A stretch of DNA of 64,000 nt, taken from Neoarius graeffei (Eukaryota > Chordata > Actinopteri > Siluriformes > Ariidae). The translations under genes and the position numbers were made by a program. This document shows positions 24,090 to 34,823 of this stretch, in pieces (position 1 is the first letter of the stretch; the number at the start of each line of letters is the position of its first letter). Below the pieces are notes generated by a model. The model did no database searches, was not told the DNA's origin, and saw only the letters and a list, made by a program, of their open reading frames with translations. The DNA is taken from positions 51,372,797 to 51,436,796 of the forward strand of contig NC_083571.1 in NCBI RefSeq assembly GCF_027579695.1, given 5' to 3'.

Positions 24090-25592
24090 TCAGTCTGCTT
24101 TGCTGTACTCCTCACGGGGCTTCTGCCTGTTACTGTGGAGACAATTTCGAGCAATGTGTCCCTTTTGATTGCAGTTGTAGCAGGTTGCACCTTTTATCCA
24201 GGACGAGTCACTCCAGGTTGTCCTGTCTCGGCCCCTACTTTGACCTCTTCCTCCTCTTGTTCCTTTTTCTCCAGGCTGAACAGTCTGGAAAGAGTGAGAG
24301 TGGCGGCGTGTAGATCTTGGTCTCTTTGTGTCGACTTTGTCTTCTCCTTCTCTTTCAGCAGCTTTTCTGCATGCACAGCGTACTGCTCGATCTTGGTGAG
24401 GCTCAGGAGTGCCCTCCACTGCAGCCAGGTTCACGGGTCTGGTCAGGCCACTGTTTTCTCGTGCGTGGCGGTGAGACGGGTGAGAAATGCTGACACCACT
24501 TCTCCATCTTCTTGCTTACACATACTGATCTTAGTCATGTCTATGTTCAAAGGAAAAGCACTATCCAGACGAGCACAGAGAGCAGTGATGGTATCTCTAT
24601 ACTCACTGTTGCCAGCCGCGCTCCAGTCTGGTGTAGTCATTCGCTGGTCAGCTTCCGGCCACTCTTTGGAAACTTTGTTCCAATCTATACCCATCTTGGT
24701 CATGATTAGGCAGCGAAGTTCATGGGTGGTCGGTCGGAATTCTCTGCAAAATATCAACAGTTCGTTACCAAATCTCTTTCCTCCTACCTCTCTCACATTG
24801 GGAAGAGAAGCCATGCTTTCCTTGATATCAGCTGTCATCCAGGGTCTGTGGACTAAAAGCACGCCGTCAGCTCCAGCCACTTCCATCATTGGAAGATGAA
24901 GGACTTCAGACTTTAGGTTACAGCCTTGTGGACCCACTGGTGAGCACGTGGTCAGGTCCAGGAGGGTGTCTTTTCCATCGCCATATGTAAGACCGGATCT
25001 CATGTGTGATGGAGAAGCGAGGGGAGGTGCTGATGCTGGAGGCAGCTGGTAGGCTGGGGGAGATTCCAGAGGCTCAGTTTTTTTTCTTCTTCTCAACTTC
25101 TCCCCCTTTCTGTGGGTGAAGCGCTTGTGGGAATGATGTTCCGCCTTGCTGAGGAGGCAGTGTGTGTTGGGGTGGTGGGGCAGACTCCAGGTCAGGGTCC
25201 ATCTGAAATTTCAAACACTGAGAAGAGGGTGAGAGCCCTGCCTGTCGTTTCTCTCTTTTGTACTCTCTCTTAAGTGTTTCTTCTTTCCATGCAGAAAACG
25301 CCCTCCAGTCCCCTAAGAACTTAACATTATCTGCAGACTCTTCTTTTTCCTTCTGTTTCAACTTTTCTTCTAACTGTCCTATCTGTCTGGGACTAAAACT
25401 GCCCTTCTCAGGGAATTCTAAGTCCTTTACCCATATGTCAAACTGTGCCAAACAATCCTCGCCATACAAGGTTTTCATAAACTGGATGTTTGGGCTGTCA
25501 TAGGAACAGCCAATTCTTATTATAGCACATGTAGCTTCACACTTACTTGCTTTTTTCTTTTCTTTCCCTAACTTACTGTTTCTGTTCCTCAT
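24090..25592 (-). pseudogene. Retroviral gag (three frames)
   Basis: Three consecutive minus-strand frames, 25592-25074, 25096-24443 and 24434-24090, cover gag. The first is charged and ends in a proline-rich stretch. The second contains the capsid-like segment. The third ends with CYNCNQKGHIARNC, a single CCHC zinc knuckle of nucleocapsid. The breaks between frames are small slips, so full-length Gag is not encoded without correction. Confidence 0.75.
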
Positions 25593-26407
25593 TGTACACT
25601 GTTATATCAATAGGTTATGACAACAATGGCTGAGTTTTTATTAGGATCACAAGAAGAACAGGTTGGACTATGTCCAAAAATGCGACACAATAATCCTTTA
25701 GGTGTGTTCTTATTAGTAAACAATTTATCTGACATTTGCCTTAAGCTAAAGTAGGCATCATTTAACACAACAACCTCAAAGACAACTTGCACATGTGTAC
25801 AAAATCTGTTTCTCTGTTTCAGAATTTGGAGGAGGACAGTACTCTGTTAATTCATCAATATTTTGCATGCACACCGGTGTGTCTTTGCGTTTTCGCGATC
25901 GAACCTCTCTATCCCGTTCCCCAGACGGGCCAGTTGTTCACACAGAACAAAGGGAGCAAGATTCAATTCCCACGAATCGCTGAACGTGAATCCGTCGAAA
26001 CACGCACCCGTACTTCCCCTCCTCAAGTAGGCGAGCGATTACCCAGTCGTCACTTAGGCGGATAATTCTCTAACACAACCCAATAAACTACTCGCAGTTT
26101 ATTGTCTCAAAATTGTGTTTTATCCGTTGTCTGCAAACATATTGATGGTACCACAGTTTAGCAGTCCTCCTGGGCTCGGACAAACTTCTGTCCGTCTCTT
26201 ATATCAGTCTTCCTTGACTGGGACAATCTCTGTCCATCTCTTATATCAGTCTTTAAATACTGTTTCCACTAATTTCTTTACACAAGAATGCAAAGTTATC
26301 ACTTACTGGTTCGGTGAGCCCTGACGGTCTGGTCTCTCGTCCGAGTTCTCAGCTCCGCACCGTAGCCTTGGGAGTGTTCCGTCGTCCGAGGATCAGACGC
26401 ATAGGGC

Positions 26408-26427
26408 CCACCCAGGGGACGCCAAAT
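26408..26427 (-). promoter_or_regulatory. Primer-binding site region of the endogenous retrovirus
   Basis: Just inside the 5' LTR (minus-strand sense) lies TGGCGTCCCCTGGGTGGG, a TGG-initial 18-mer after a 3-base gap. It partly resembles an arginine tRNA 3' end, but I cannot assign the tRNA with confidence. Confidence 0.6.
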
Positions 26428-26872
26428 TGTAATGGAAATTTCTAATAAACACTTCAGAGCGCTTAACAGTTGTCTTTTCAGTCATTTATTATAGTAGATC
26501 ATATAAAGATATATAAAATAGGATAGGAAAGAGAAGAATAGAAGAAGACATCACTTCTGATGATGCCGAGAGTACTCGCACTCTGAGTTGTGTTTTAGGA
26601 ATGTTATCTATTATACTCTGAAAGCATTCGCTCACTGCTTGTGTCTTCACGTGATTGGCTCAAGATTTTCTATGAAGCTTTGTTAGAGCGTGCACCTGGC
26701 GTGCGGGTGGATGCGTAGTTATGAGAACTCAGGCACCCTGCTTATCACCACCAAGGTCACAGAAAAGCGATTACAACATAGGAAAAAACATCTTTCTCAG
26801 TATAGGCCACTTGAGCTCAACACACAGAAACACAGAGAATAATAATGTTCATCCATTAAAAATTCCCTCACA
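26428..26872 (-). repeat. 5' LTR of the endogenous retrovirus (minus-strand sense)
   Basis: 445 bp, identical to 19096-19540; followed by the GACC duplication. Confidence 0.95.
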
Positions 26873-26876
26873 GACC

Positions 26877-27570
26877 GAACACAGAACATCACGGAGGAGA
26901 AAGACAGACAGGAAGAGGAACAACACATCCAACAGGCATTAAAAAACTGCCAATATCCACCATGGGCAATTCAAACAGGAAAATTACAGACACAAAAAAA
27001 GGAAAAAACAAACAAACAAGAAAAAACAGAAAAAACAAACCGGGGCTTTGTCACATTACCATACATAAAAGGAGTTACAGAACGCATCCAACGATCCATG
27101 AGGAAATACCACATCAACACCCCGGTCAAACCATACAAGAACCTCCGACAGCTGCTAGTTCACCCCAAAGACAAAATACAACTGGGCAATAAATGCAATG
27201 TCATATATGAAATCCCTTGCCATTCATGCAATAAAGTCTATATTGGTGAAACGGGCAAATGCTTCCACACTTGCAGGAAAGAACACCAATTAGAATGTGA
27301 AAAAGAAACAACAAAAAGACTCACAAGATCCGAAAAAGAAAAAGCAAACCAAGAAAACTTAAAATCAGCCATTTCAGACCACTGCAAATGGCAAAATCAT
27401 ATTATGAATTGGGAAGAGGCCAGAGTCATTCGCGCTGAAGAGAATAGATACCAGCGTTGGATTTTGGAGGCAGTGGAGATACGTAAGCGGGCGCAGAGGA
27501 CTATGAACCGGAATGAGGGAGCGTACGCGCTGTCACACACCTGGAGCGCAGTCCTGGGGCAGCGACCTGA
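26877..27570 (+). pseudogene. Penelope-like element, GIY-YIG endonuclease end
   Basis: Continues the RT frame cut at 19095. After a linker (RGFVTLPYIKGVTERIQ), the frame 27098-27625 gives CNVIYEIPCHSC and NKVYIGETGKCFHTC, the GIY-YIG core with its cysteine pattern. It then continues with DHCKWQNHIMNWEEARVI and NRYQRWILEAVEIRK. This is the endonuclease domain used by Penelope-like elements to nick the target. Confidence 0.85.
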
Positions 27571-27674
27571 CAGCAGGAGGCGTGGACTACCTGTCAAATT
27601 GGGCGGGACGTTCACGCCTCCATAGAGTACATCAGCTGATAAGGCATGTCACCACTCGACATCTGGTGACTGTT

Positions 27675-27707
27675 TTGAAGAAGGTGGAAGTGTTCACCGA
27701 AACTGTC
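27675..27707 (+). ncRNA. Hammerhead-ribozyme-like motif at the Penelope-like 3' end
   Basis: The core order TTGAAGA - GGTG..CACC hairpin - GAAAC - TGTC corresponds to the hammerhead core CUGANGA / stem II / GAAA / cleavage triplet known from Penelope-like terminal repeats. The first core C is T here, which should impair cleavage. Seen by eye only; stems I and III were not verified. Confidence 0.4.
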
Positions 27708-27776
27708 AACAAACGAGGTAACATCCTAAAAAATACGTGTCTTAAGAAACGAACTTAAAGAATACATAGAAGGGCG

Positions 27777-27913
27777 GCCATCTTGGAAAATGGCGGCTTT
27801 TTTTTTTTTGCGTGGCTAACGGGCTTTTTGGGTAAAGTAGGTCTAGAAGATTTGTGCCAAATTTCATGCTTGTATCACAAAGTGAATGATTCTTACACTA
27901 ATCTGCTGCACTA
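27777..27913. repeat. Right terminal inverted repeat of the TTA element
   Basis: Reverse complement of the left terminus in conserved blocks; ends CTGCTGCACTA before TTA. A T-run at 27799-27810 adds length. Confidence 0.7.
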
Positions 27914-27916
27914 TTA

Positions 27917-28147
27917 CACTCTTGGCTGTTAAGAGGACAGCAGGTAGAGAAGGCAACAGAGGCAATATTACTGTGCAGCTCAGGTTTGGTTTTCTAGATT
28001 GAAGAAGAAAAATAAGAAAGGAAATATAATATAGCACAGCTGTTTTTCTTGCTTGTGATAAGCTAGCTAGGCTAAGTCTAAGAAAAACTGAAGCAAGATG
28101 TTTTACACCTGTAGTTTACAGGTTTTATAAATGATATCAACTGGCCT
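27917..28147. other. No gene seen
   Basis: AT-rich unique-looking DNA between the TTA element and the SINE, ending in the SINE's target duplication. Confidence 0.5.
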
Positions 28148-28526
28148 AGGGGCGGCACGGTGGTGTAGTGGTTAGCGCTGTCGCCTCACAGCAAGAAGGT
28201 CCTGGGTTCGAGCCCCGGGGCCGGCGAGGGCCTTTCTGTGTGGAGTTTGCATGTTCTCCCCGTGTCCGCGTGGGTTTCCTCCGGGTGCTCCGGTTTCCCC
28301 CACAGTCCAAAGACATGCAGGTTAGGTTAACTGGTGACTATAAATTGACCGTAGGTGTGAATGTGAGTGTGAATGGTTGTCTGTGTCTATGTGTCAGCCC
28401 TGTGATGACCTGGCGACTTGTCCAGGGTGTACCCCGCCTTTCGCCCGTAGTCAGCTGGGATAGGCTCCAGCTTGCCTGCGACCCTGTAGAAGGATAAAGC
28501 GGCTACAGATAATGAGATGAGATGAG
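28148..28526 (+). mobile_element. tRNA-derived SINE with 12-bp target duplication
   Basis: Same family as the copy at 15297, with head, A- and B-box-like motifs, L2-like tail and TGAGA repeats. ATCAACTGGCCT is duplicated at 28136-28147 and 28527-28538. Confidence 0.9.
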
Positions 28527-28538
28527 ATCAACTGGCCT

Positions 28539-29127
28539 GTGTATATCAAGTATACACAGTATATTAAGCACTATGGTGTAGTCGATGTAGATTTCCATGT
28601 AAAGATGCACAACTGTTTTAGTGACACAGGTTGGAAAGGATAACATTAATACCAGTGTGCAACTTTGATGCATTCATGTAATTTCCTAAATGTCATCAAT
28701 AAGATCTTTTTGTAGGTCTGCTAGTGTACATAACTAAATAAGTAAGATGACAGCCTGTTCCACATAGGTTATTTGCCTGATATTGGTATTATAAACCTAT
28801 CAGCATAAAAGTAAGGGGAAACAATGCTACAGGTATCTGGTGTAATGCAGAGTGTTAGTTATCTGCTTATGCAAGTCTGTAAACTGTATTAACTGAGGAC
28901 TGGGGCAGAATTGTGAGCATGTGGTTTTTTTTGTTACACAGTGTTAAATCAAATATAAATAATACAGTTATGAGCACATCATCTGGCTTCTGTCCAGATG
29001 TTCCTTGTAGATAACTATGTTTAAAAGTTATAGTCCTTTTCTGTTCCCATCATCTTTGTCTTACAAATGAACTTAATAATAATGACGGTCATTTACGTTG
29101 GTAATAAATGCTTTTGTCACATGCCAG
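28539..29127. other. Upstream region of the SET gene; no exon recognised
   Basis: AT-rich DNA with no convincing exon. It may be an intron or 5' flank, since a splice acceptor (cacatgccag) follows at 29118-29127. Confidence 0.4.
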
Positions 29128-29830
29128 GAAAACATGAAAAGGTGAAGACGCATTAATCCAAAAGAAGATGCAAAATTTTATGTGAGCAATGGAAGGGACA
29201 AAGTGGGACTCGATGTAAAATACATTAATGTCTTCAAAGGTCAGTTGAATCCTCTGATTTTTTCATTCATGACAAAACTTTAAATATGTCACCTTACTTT
29301 TTGTGAGTTATTTGTTGTGTGTGTTAACTAGGTCATGGCATCTTCACTACCACTCCATTTGCAAAAGGTGACTTCCTGTTGGAGTATCGAAGTGAACTAA
29401 TAAGCAAGCAGACAAGCGAGAGGAGACGGAGAATATACCATGACTGCCTTAAGGTGTTCATGTTCGAGTTCCAATTTAATGGGACACTGTGGTGGTGTGT
29501 TTTATGTTATTATTTCATCCAATCAGAATTAAATGTCATGTTGCTCTTGGTTTACTGAAAATGCAAGTGTTGTTGACAGAAGGCTCTTAATTTAGGCTAA
29601 TTAATACTGCCCAACTATGTGTTACTTGTGCTTTTGTAGTGTTGATGCAGCCAGTGAGGATGGGTCTCTTGGAAGACTTGTTAATGATGACCATATAAAC
29701 CCTAATGCCAAGATGAAGTACTTGAGTGGAAGGGAAGCCCCATCTGTGTCTATTTGCTATAAGAGACACAAGTCCAGGGGAGGAGATCACCTATAATTAC
29801 GGAGACTCAGACTGGCCATGGAGATGCAAG
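29128..29830 (+). pseudogene. KMT5A-like SET methyltransferase domain (three exons, frameshifted)
   Basis: Exons 29128-29239, 29332-29491 and 29640-29830 have GT/AG borders. In frame they encode NPKEDAKFYVSNGRDKVG, HGIFTTTPFAKGDFLLEYR, VFMFEFQFNG, CVDAASEDGSLGRLVNDDH and, in a shifted frame, HLCLFAIRDTSPGEEITYN and YGDSDWPWRCK. These are the SET blocks of KMT5A (SETD8)-type lysine methyltransferases, including the RLVND and EEITYNYGD cofactor and active-site segments. Near 29722-29728 the sequence lacks two bases (or gains one), breaking the frame. Upstream of RRINPKED an in-frame TGA follows ATGAAAAGG, so the start is also unclear. Confidence 0.75.
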
Positions 29831-30627
29831 GTGATCAGATGTTTACTTTGTGGAATTGATAGTTCTTGTATTAGATTTATTTGTACTTAATGTCATTGGC
29901 CTGATGTTTGTCAATAAATTCTTCAGAAACCAGGAGGAATGTCCACAGAGGGTCAACATGGAGAGGTACCACATACATCAGAGCTTTCTAGGAGTGCTCA
30001 GAAGGTATCAGCAAGTCGGCGGCAAAAAAAGGCATCTACTGGTGCATCAGCTGGTTGTCTAAAAGGCTTCGATAGAGTAAGTGACATTTTCATACAAGAT
30101 AAACGCAGCTGCACTGTCGCATGCATGAAACAGAAATGACGTGTTTGGTGGGTTGTAGAACTACATCTACTGGATCTGTTAGTTTAATGTGTATAGTAAG
30201 TTGTATATAGTAAGTCAAAATTACAAGCTTATAGTTTTCGTGGTCATTTGACCTGTTGAGTGCCTAAAACAGTGTTTTTTCCCCACATAATATTACACAG
30301 GGAACAACATGTCTTCAAGATATTTATGATATCTTATTTTTCTTTAATGCAGGGTCTTGATGAGGAAATGCCTCAGCAAGGTTCTGAGACCACAAATTCC
30401 CCATCAAAAGCTGAAGATTTTGAGGTATGTGTATAATAAGTTATGTTACATCTGATGGTTGGGGACCCAGTCACTCGTAGATATAGTAGGTATATCTTCA
30501 TAAAAGAGAGATTCTCCTCAGTATTTTGCATTCTGTATCTTAATAAATTATCTAATGAGGATCAAAGCAAACTTTTCCTCTCATAATTTTTGTGAAAAGG
30601 TGGATTCTTAGTTTATTCAATTCTTAA

Positions 30628-31225
30628 AGGAAAACTCTGGAGTGAAATGCTTTTTAGGTCCATTTTTGCATTACTGGCAGTGCATACGTTGAGTTGCTAC
30701 CACAATCACGTCAATCGGATGTGTTTTGAGAAAATTCGTTTTTTGTGATTTCAACCGGAAAGCACTAACACGGCAGTGCCCGGGGCATGTCTTTTTGCCG
30801 ATACGATTCCCACTGGAAATGCACAATGGGCTCGACACTTGACTTTTACGGACTGTCCACTGAAGATGGCGTCTGAGGAAGCCCAACTTCAGGTAAGGTC
30901 ACTGGCTTTGTATTTACTCTTCTACACACACTATCCGTGCACTTGCAGAGCCAGGGACACTTCGTTTTGTTTGTAGGAACCCTCTGCTCACTTCCACAGA
31001 ACTGTCATGTTGTTTTGAGCTTTGCAATGGTTTTAAAACTAGCGTTTTGTATCGGCAAAAAGACATGCCCCGGGCACTGTTGTGTTAGCGCTTTCCGGTT
31101 GAAATCACAAAATACGAATTTTCTCAAAACACATCCGATTGACGTGATTGTGGTAGCAACTCAACGTATGCACTGCCAATAATGCGAAAATAGACCTAAA
31201 AAGCATTTCACTCCGGAGTTTTCCT
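30628..31225. mobile_element. Palindromic MITE with TTAA duplication
   Basis: Inverted arms of about 175 bp (30628-30801 and 31045-31225) begin AGGAAAACTC and end GAGTTTTCCT. TTAA flanks both sides (30624-30627 and 31226-31229), as for piggyBac or Kolobok elements. The 240-bp centre contains ATGGCGTCTGAGGAAGCCC followed by CAG/GTAAGG, which looks like a short first coding exon with a donor. Confidence 0.85.
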
Positions 31226-31430
31226 TTAAATATACTCTTAAGTGGTACATTGCCAGTACCTGTGTATTTATTGTCCCTCTCCTCCATGGTTTATCTGCTT
31301 CAGATGATGACTGAGGGGAACCAGATTCAGACAGCTGAGGGGAACCAGATTCAGACAAGTTCAGTACTTAGTCCACTTGGCAGAGTTGGAAAGGTAAATT
31401 AAATTCAATGTGCAGATTAATGACAATACT

Positions 31431-31432
<2 letters not shown>

Positions 31433-31502
<70 letters not shown>

Positions 31503-31588
31503 GTTACCTGAGTGTGATATGATTTATATGGACAATGGTATGGAAGGACATCCTCATCACATACTTCTCAAAGTGTAGGTCACTGCAA

Positions 31589-31657
<69 letters not shown>
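31433..31657. repeat. Two (TG)n microsatellites
   Basis: TG runs at 31433-31499 and 31590-31657, within an intron. Confidence 0.95.
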
Positions 31658-31659
<2 letters not shown>

Positions 31660-32155
31660 CAAGCTGTGAACCACCCAAATGTGACTTAGGAGGTCCATAC
31701 AGTTAATTAGGACCTTCCTGGTGGGGTCGATGGTGGCATTACTTTAGTTTTTAAGAATACCTGGACACCCTGCATTTGATCTGTGTTAGTTTAATGTGTA
31801 TAATAAGTTATGTTACATCTGATGGTTGGGGACCCAGTCACTAGTACAACCCCGATTCCAAAAAAGTTGGGACAAAGTACAAATTGTAAATAAAAACGAA
31901 ATGCAATACTTTACAAATCTCAAAAACTGATATTGTATTCACAATAGAACATAGACAACATATCAAATGTCGAAAGTGAGACATTTTGAAATTTCATGCC
32001 AAATATTGGCTCATTTGAAATTTCATGACAGCAACACATCTCAAAAAAAGTTGGGACAGGGGCAATAAGAGGCTGGAAAAGTTAAAGGTACAAAAAAGGA
32101 ACAGCTGGAGGACCAAATTGCAACTCATTAGGTCAATTGGCAATAGGTCATTAAC

Positions 32156-34823
32156 ATGACTGGGTATAAAAAGAGCATCTTGGAGTGGCAGCAGCTCTCA
32201 GAAGTAAAGATGGGAAGAGGATCACCAATCCCCCTAATTCTGCGCCGACAAATAGTGGAGCAATATCAGAAAGGAGTTCGACAGTGTAAAATTGCAAAGA
32301 GTTTGAACGTCTCATCTACAGTGCATAATATCAAAAGATTCAGAGAATCTGGAAGAATCTCTGTGCGTAAGGGTCAAGGCGGGAAAACCATACTGGGTGC
32401 CCGTGATCTTCGGGCCCTTAGACGGCACTGCATCACATACAGGCATGCTTCTGTATTGGAAATCACAAAATGGGCTCAGGAATATTTCCAGAGAACATTA
32501 TCTGTGAACACAATTCACCATGCCATCCGCCGTTGCCAGCTAAAACTCTATAGTTCAAAGAAGAAGCCATATCTAAACATGATCCAGAAGCGCGGACGTC
32601 TTCTCTGGGCCAAGGCTCATTTAAAATGGACTGTGGCAAAGTGGAAAACTGTTCTGTGGTCAGACGAATCAAAATTTGAAGTTCTTTATGGAAATCAGAG
32701 ACGCCGTGTCATTCGGACTAAAGAGGACAAGGATGACCCAAGTTGTTATCAGCGCTCAGTTCAGAAGCCTGCATCTCTGATGGTATGGGGTTGCATTAGT
32801 GCGTGTGGCATGGGCAGCTTACACATCTGGAAAGACACCATCAATGCTGAAAGGTATATCCAGGTTCTAGAGCAGAGGTCACCAACCCGTCGATCGCGAT
32901 CGACTGGTCGATCTCGGAGGCTTTCCCAGTCGATGTTGGGGGATGAGGAAAGAAATTGGAAGATTATACAGAAATACACTGCAGTATATCTGATTGGCGT
33001 TCATATTACATGTCTTCCGATAGGCCCACTACAGCTTCCCCCTCTGTGTCGCAGGGTTCTTTTTTTTTTTTTAACTCCTGCTGCTTACGTCTTGCGTCTC
33101 TGAGCGTCGTCACCATGGTGATAGCCTCGCAATACAGTTCAGGGTTCTCCACGAGGGGTTTTAGAGGTGCGGGCCGCCCCCCTTTCTGTGATTCCCGCCC
33201 CCATTTAATTTCTGCCGCCCCTTTACAAAAGGAAGCATGATATTGCCTATAAAACTGTGAGGATATAACCTGGCTGTCAGTGTTACTGTAGCTCTTGAAG
33301 TGTTTCCGCGGAGTGGTGGATCGGACTCGAGCCTGGCATGAACCGCTCCGACGCGCTATAATGACACCAATCTATCACCAGCCAATCAGGAGACTTAATC
33401 AAACGCATCCCCCGCCCACCAATCTATCACCAGCCAATCAGGAGACTTAATCAAACACATCCCCCGCCCACTCGTGTCCGCGTCTGAGACGTTGAATTTT
33501 CACAGAAGTAGGGGAGAACATGACTGAGGTAAGACTGTGTGATAAATTAACGAACAAGAGAGGAATTTCAACATATAGGGCTCAAGTTTGTTACCGTTAA
33601 ATAAGCATTGCTTGTACAGTAACGTTATGTTGTTACAACGCTGACCCACTTTTAACGTGCCGAGTACCGACTGTAGCCGCTAACATGCTAATTAGCTTGC
33701 TGTCAAGTTTTTCCTTTGTCGAGCTTTAAGCGTAAGGTCATGGATGTTACTGCTGCTTGTTCCTGCCGTAATATGATACGTGATATGAACCTAACTATAA
33801 GGCACTCACTGACCGTGTTCAGTCACAGCCATCACATTGACTTGAGTTGCGTGATGAACTGTAACCTCTGTAGCATGACAGCAGTCATTGGTAGTAGCAT
33901 CACTGCAAGTTCATATTTGTCTTTATTGTGTATGTATGGTTAAAGAAAATCAGTTCATGTTGAATTGAAGTTGTCATTTTGTCACTTAAGTTACAATTTG
34001 TGATATATCATCACTGTTGTGTTGTAATTTCAGTTGACAATTTCCATTTTATGTTGCTGTGAAATTAATTAATTTAGTGTTACAATACAAACAAGACAGT
34101 GCAACTGATGTTAACAGTTCAGCTTTCTCATTACAATATTATTAATTGATTAATAACAATCTGAGACATTGGTAGTTCATTCATTCTGCTCACTACTGAT
34201 ATAGGCCTATATATTTTTTGTGTATAGTTAATTTCCATTGTATGTTGTACTGAAATTAAGTCATTTAGTCAGCTCTCACAAGAAATTAAAAAGTTGGACC
34301 AGGGTCTTAAATCTTATTCAGTTAAAATTAGGCTAAATAAAAAGCCTCAACTTGAAACAGTCTAGTCTGGATTTCTTTTTCTGTCAACGCTTCAAAGGGT
34401 AGATCTTGCTTGCCATCTAGGCAGAGGTTAGGGATCTCGGGCATAAAAAGGTTGGTGACCACTGTTCTAGAGCAACATGTGCTCCCGTCCAGACGACGTC
34501 TCTTTCAGGGAAGACCTTGCATTTTCCAACATGACAATGCCAAACCACATACTGCATTAATTACAGCATCATGGCTGCGTAGAAGAAGGGTCCGGGTACT
34601 GAACTGGCCAGCCTGCAGTCCAGATCTTTCACCCATAGAAAACATTTGGCGCATCATAAAACGGAAGATACGACAAAGACCTAAGACAGTCGAGCAACTA
34701 GAATCCTACATTAGACAAGAATGGGTTAACATTCCTATCCCTAAACTTGAGCAACTTGTCTCCTCAGTCCCCAGACGTTTACAGACTGTTGTAAAGAGAA
34801 AAGGGGATGTCTCACAGTGGTAA
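32156..34823 (+). pseudogene. Tc1 transposase, DD34E, split by hAT
   Basis: A start at 32210 gives MGRGSPIPLILRRQIVEQYQ, followed by the HTH region and LWSDESKF (first Asp). The frame is interrupted at 32872 by a hAT and resumes at 34473 with FQHDNAKPHTALITASW (second Asp) and SPIENIWRIIK (Glu). The spacing between second Asp and Glu is 34 residues. After removing the hAT and one 8-bp duplicate, the frame looks open to the stop at 34821. The insertion is therefore probably the main inactivating event. Confidence 0.85.
32873..34464. mobile_element. hAT element with perfect 8-bp target duplication inside Tc1
   Basis: Ends CAGAGGTCACCAACC and GGTTGGTGACCACTG are inverted partners. TTCTAGAG is duplicated at 32865-32872 and 34465-34472. 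Sub-terminal 'gtcgatcgcgatcgactgg' is typical of this family. A 51-bp unit ('caatctatcaccagccaatc...') is tandemly duplicated at about 33369-33470. No transposase is recognised, so it is probably non-autonomous. Confidence 0.9.

Larger units (their letters stand above)
19096..26872 (-). mobile_element. Endogenous retrovirus, identical LTRs, internally deleted
   Basis: Two 445-bp LTRs, TG...CA bounded, are identical as far as I can read, and GACC is duplicated at 19092-19095 and 26873-26876. Coding runs on the minus strand: gag, protease, RT pieces, RNase H, integrase, env remnant. A polypurine tract (19541-19555) and a primer-binding region (26408-26427) are in place. The catalytic core of RT and nearly all of env are missing. 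The integrase resembles gamma/epsilon-like (class I) retroviruses. It lies inside the Penelope-like element and is the youngest layer of the nest. Confidence 0.9.
18007..27763 (+). mobile_element. Penelope-like retroelement with 13-bp target duplication
   Basis: ACATAGAAGGGCG flanks the element exactly at 17994-18006 and 27764-27776. The coding halves 18100-19095 (RT) and 26877-27570 (GIY-YIG endonuclease) are separated by a retrovirus. A 29-bp sequence (left 18045-18073) recurs inverted at the right end (27735-27763). Without the retrovirus the element is about 2 kb, so it is 5'-truncated. It is inserted inside the TTA element. Confidence 0.85.
15813..27913. mobile_element. Unclassified DNA element with long divergent TIRs and TTA duplication
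   Basis: The ends TAGTGCAGCAGATTA and its inverted copy are flanked by TTA on both sides (15810-15812 and 27914-27916). Terminal inverted similarity continues about 150 bp ('gatacaagca..aaatttggca', 'aaagcccgttagcc'). Removing the Penelope-like insertion leaves about 2.3 kb. It carries a plus-strand gene relic with an N-terminal zinc-like motif and a CXC-type C-terminus (16700-17770) but no transposase I recognise. The 3-bp TTA duplication resembles PIF/Harbinger, but nothing else does. Confidence 0.65.

Noticed and set aside
28168-28497. Conserved ~105-residue open frames (also at 14002-14313, 15275-15643, 62083-62400)
   Set aside because: They are read-through of the SINE sequence in each copy; similarity is at DNA level and the tRNA-like promoter head explains it.
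31433-31657. Regularly spaced repeats considered as a CRISPR-like array
   Set aside because: Simple dinucleotide runs in a vertebrate genome; no unique spacers of constant length.
31504-31698. Histidine/threonine-rich frame
   Set aside because: Artefact of a (TG)n tract on the opposite strand.
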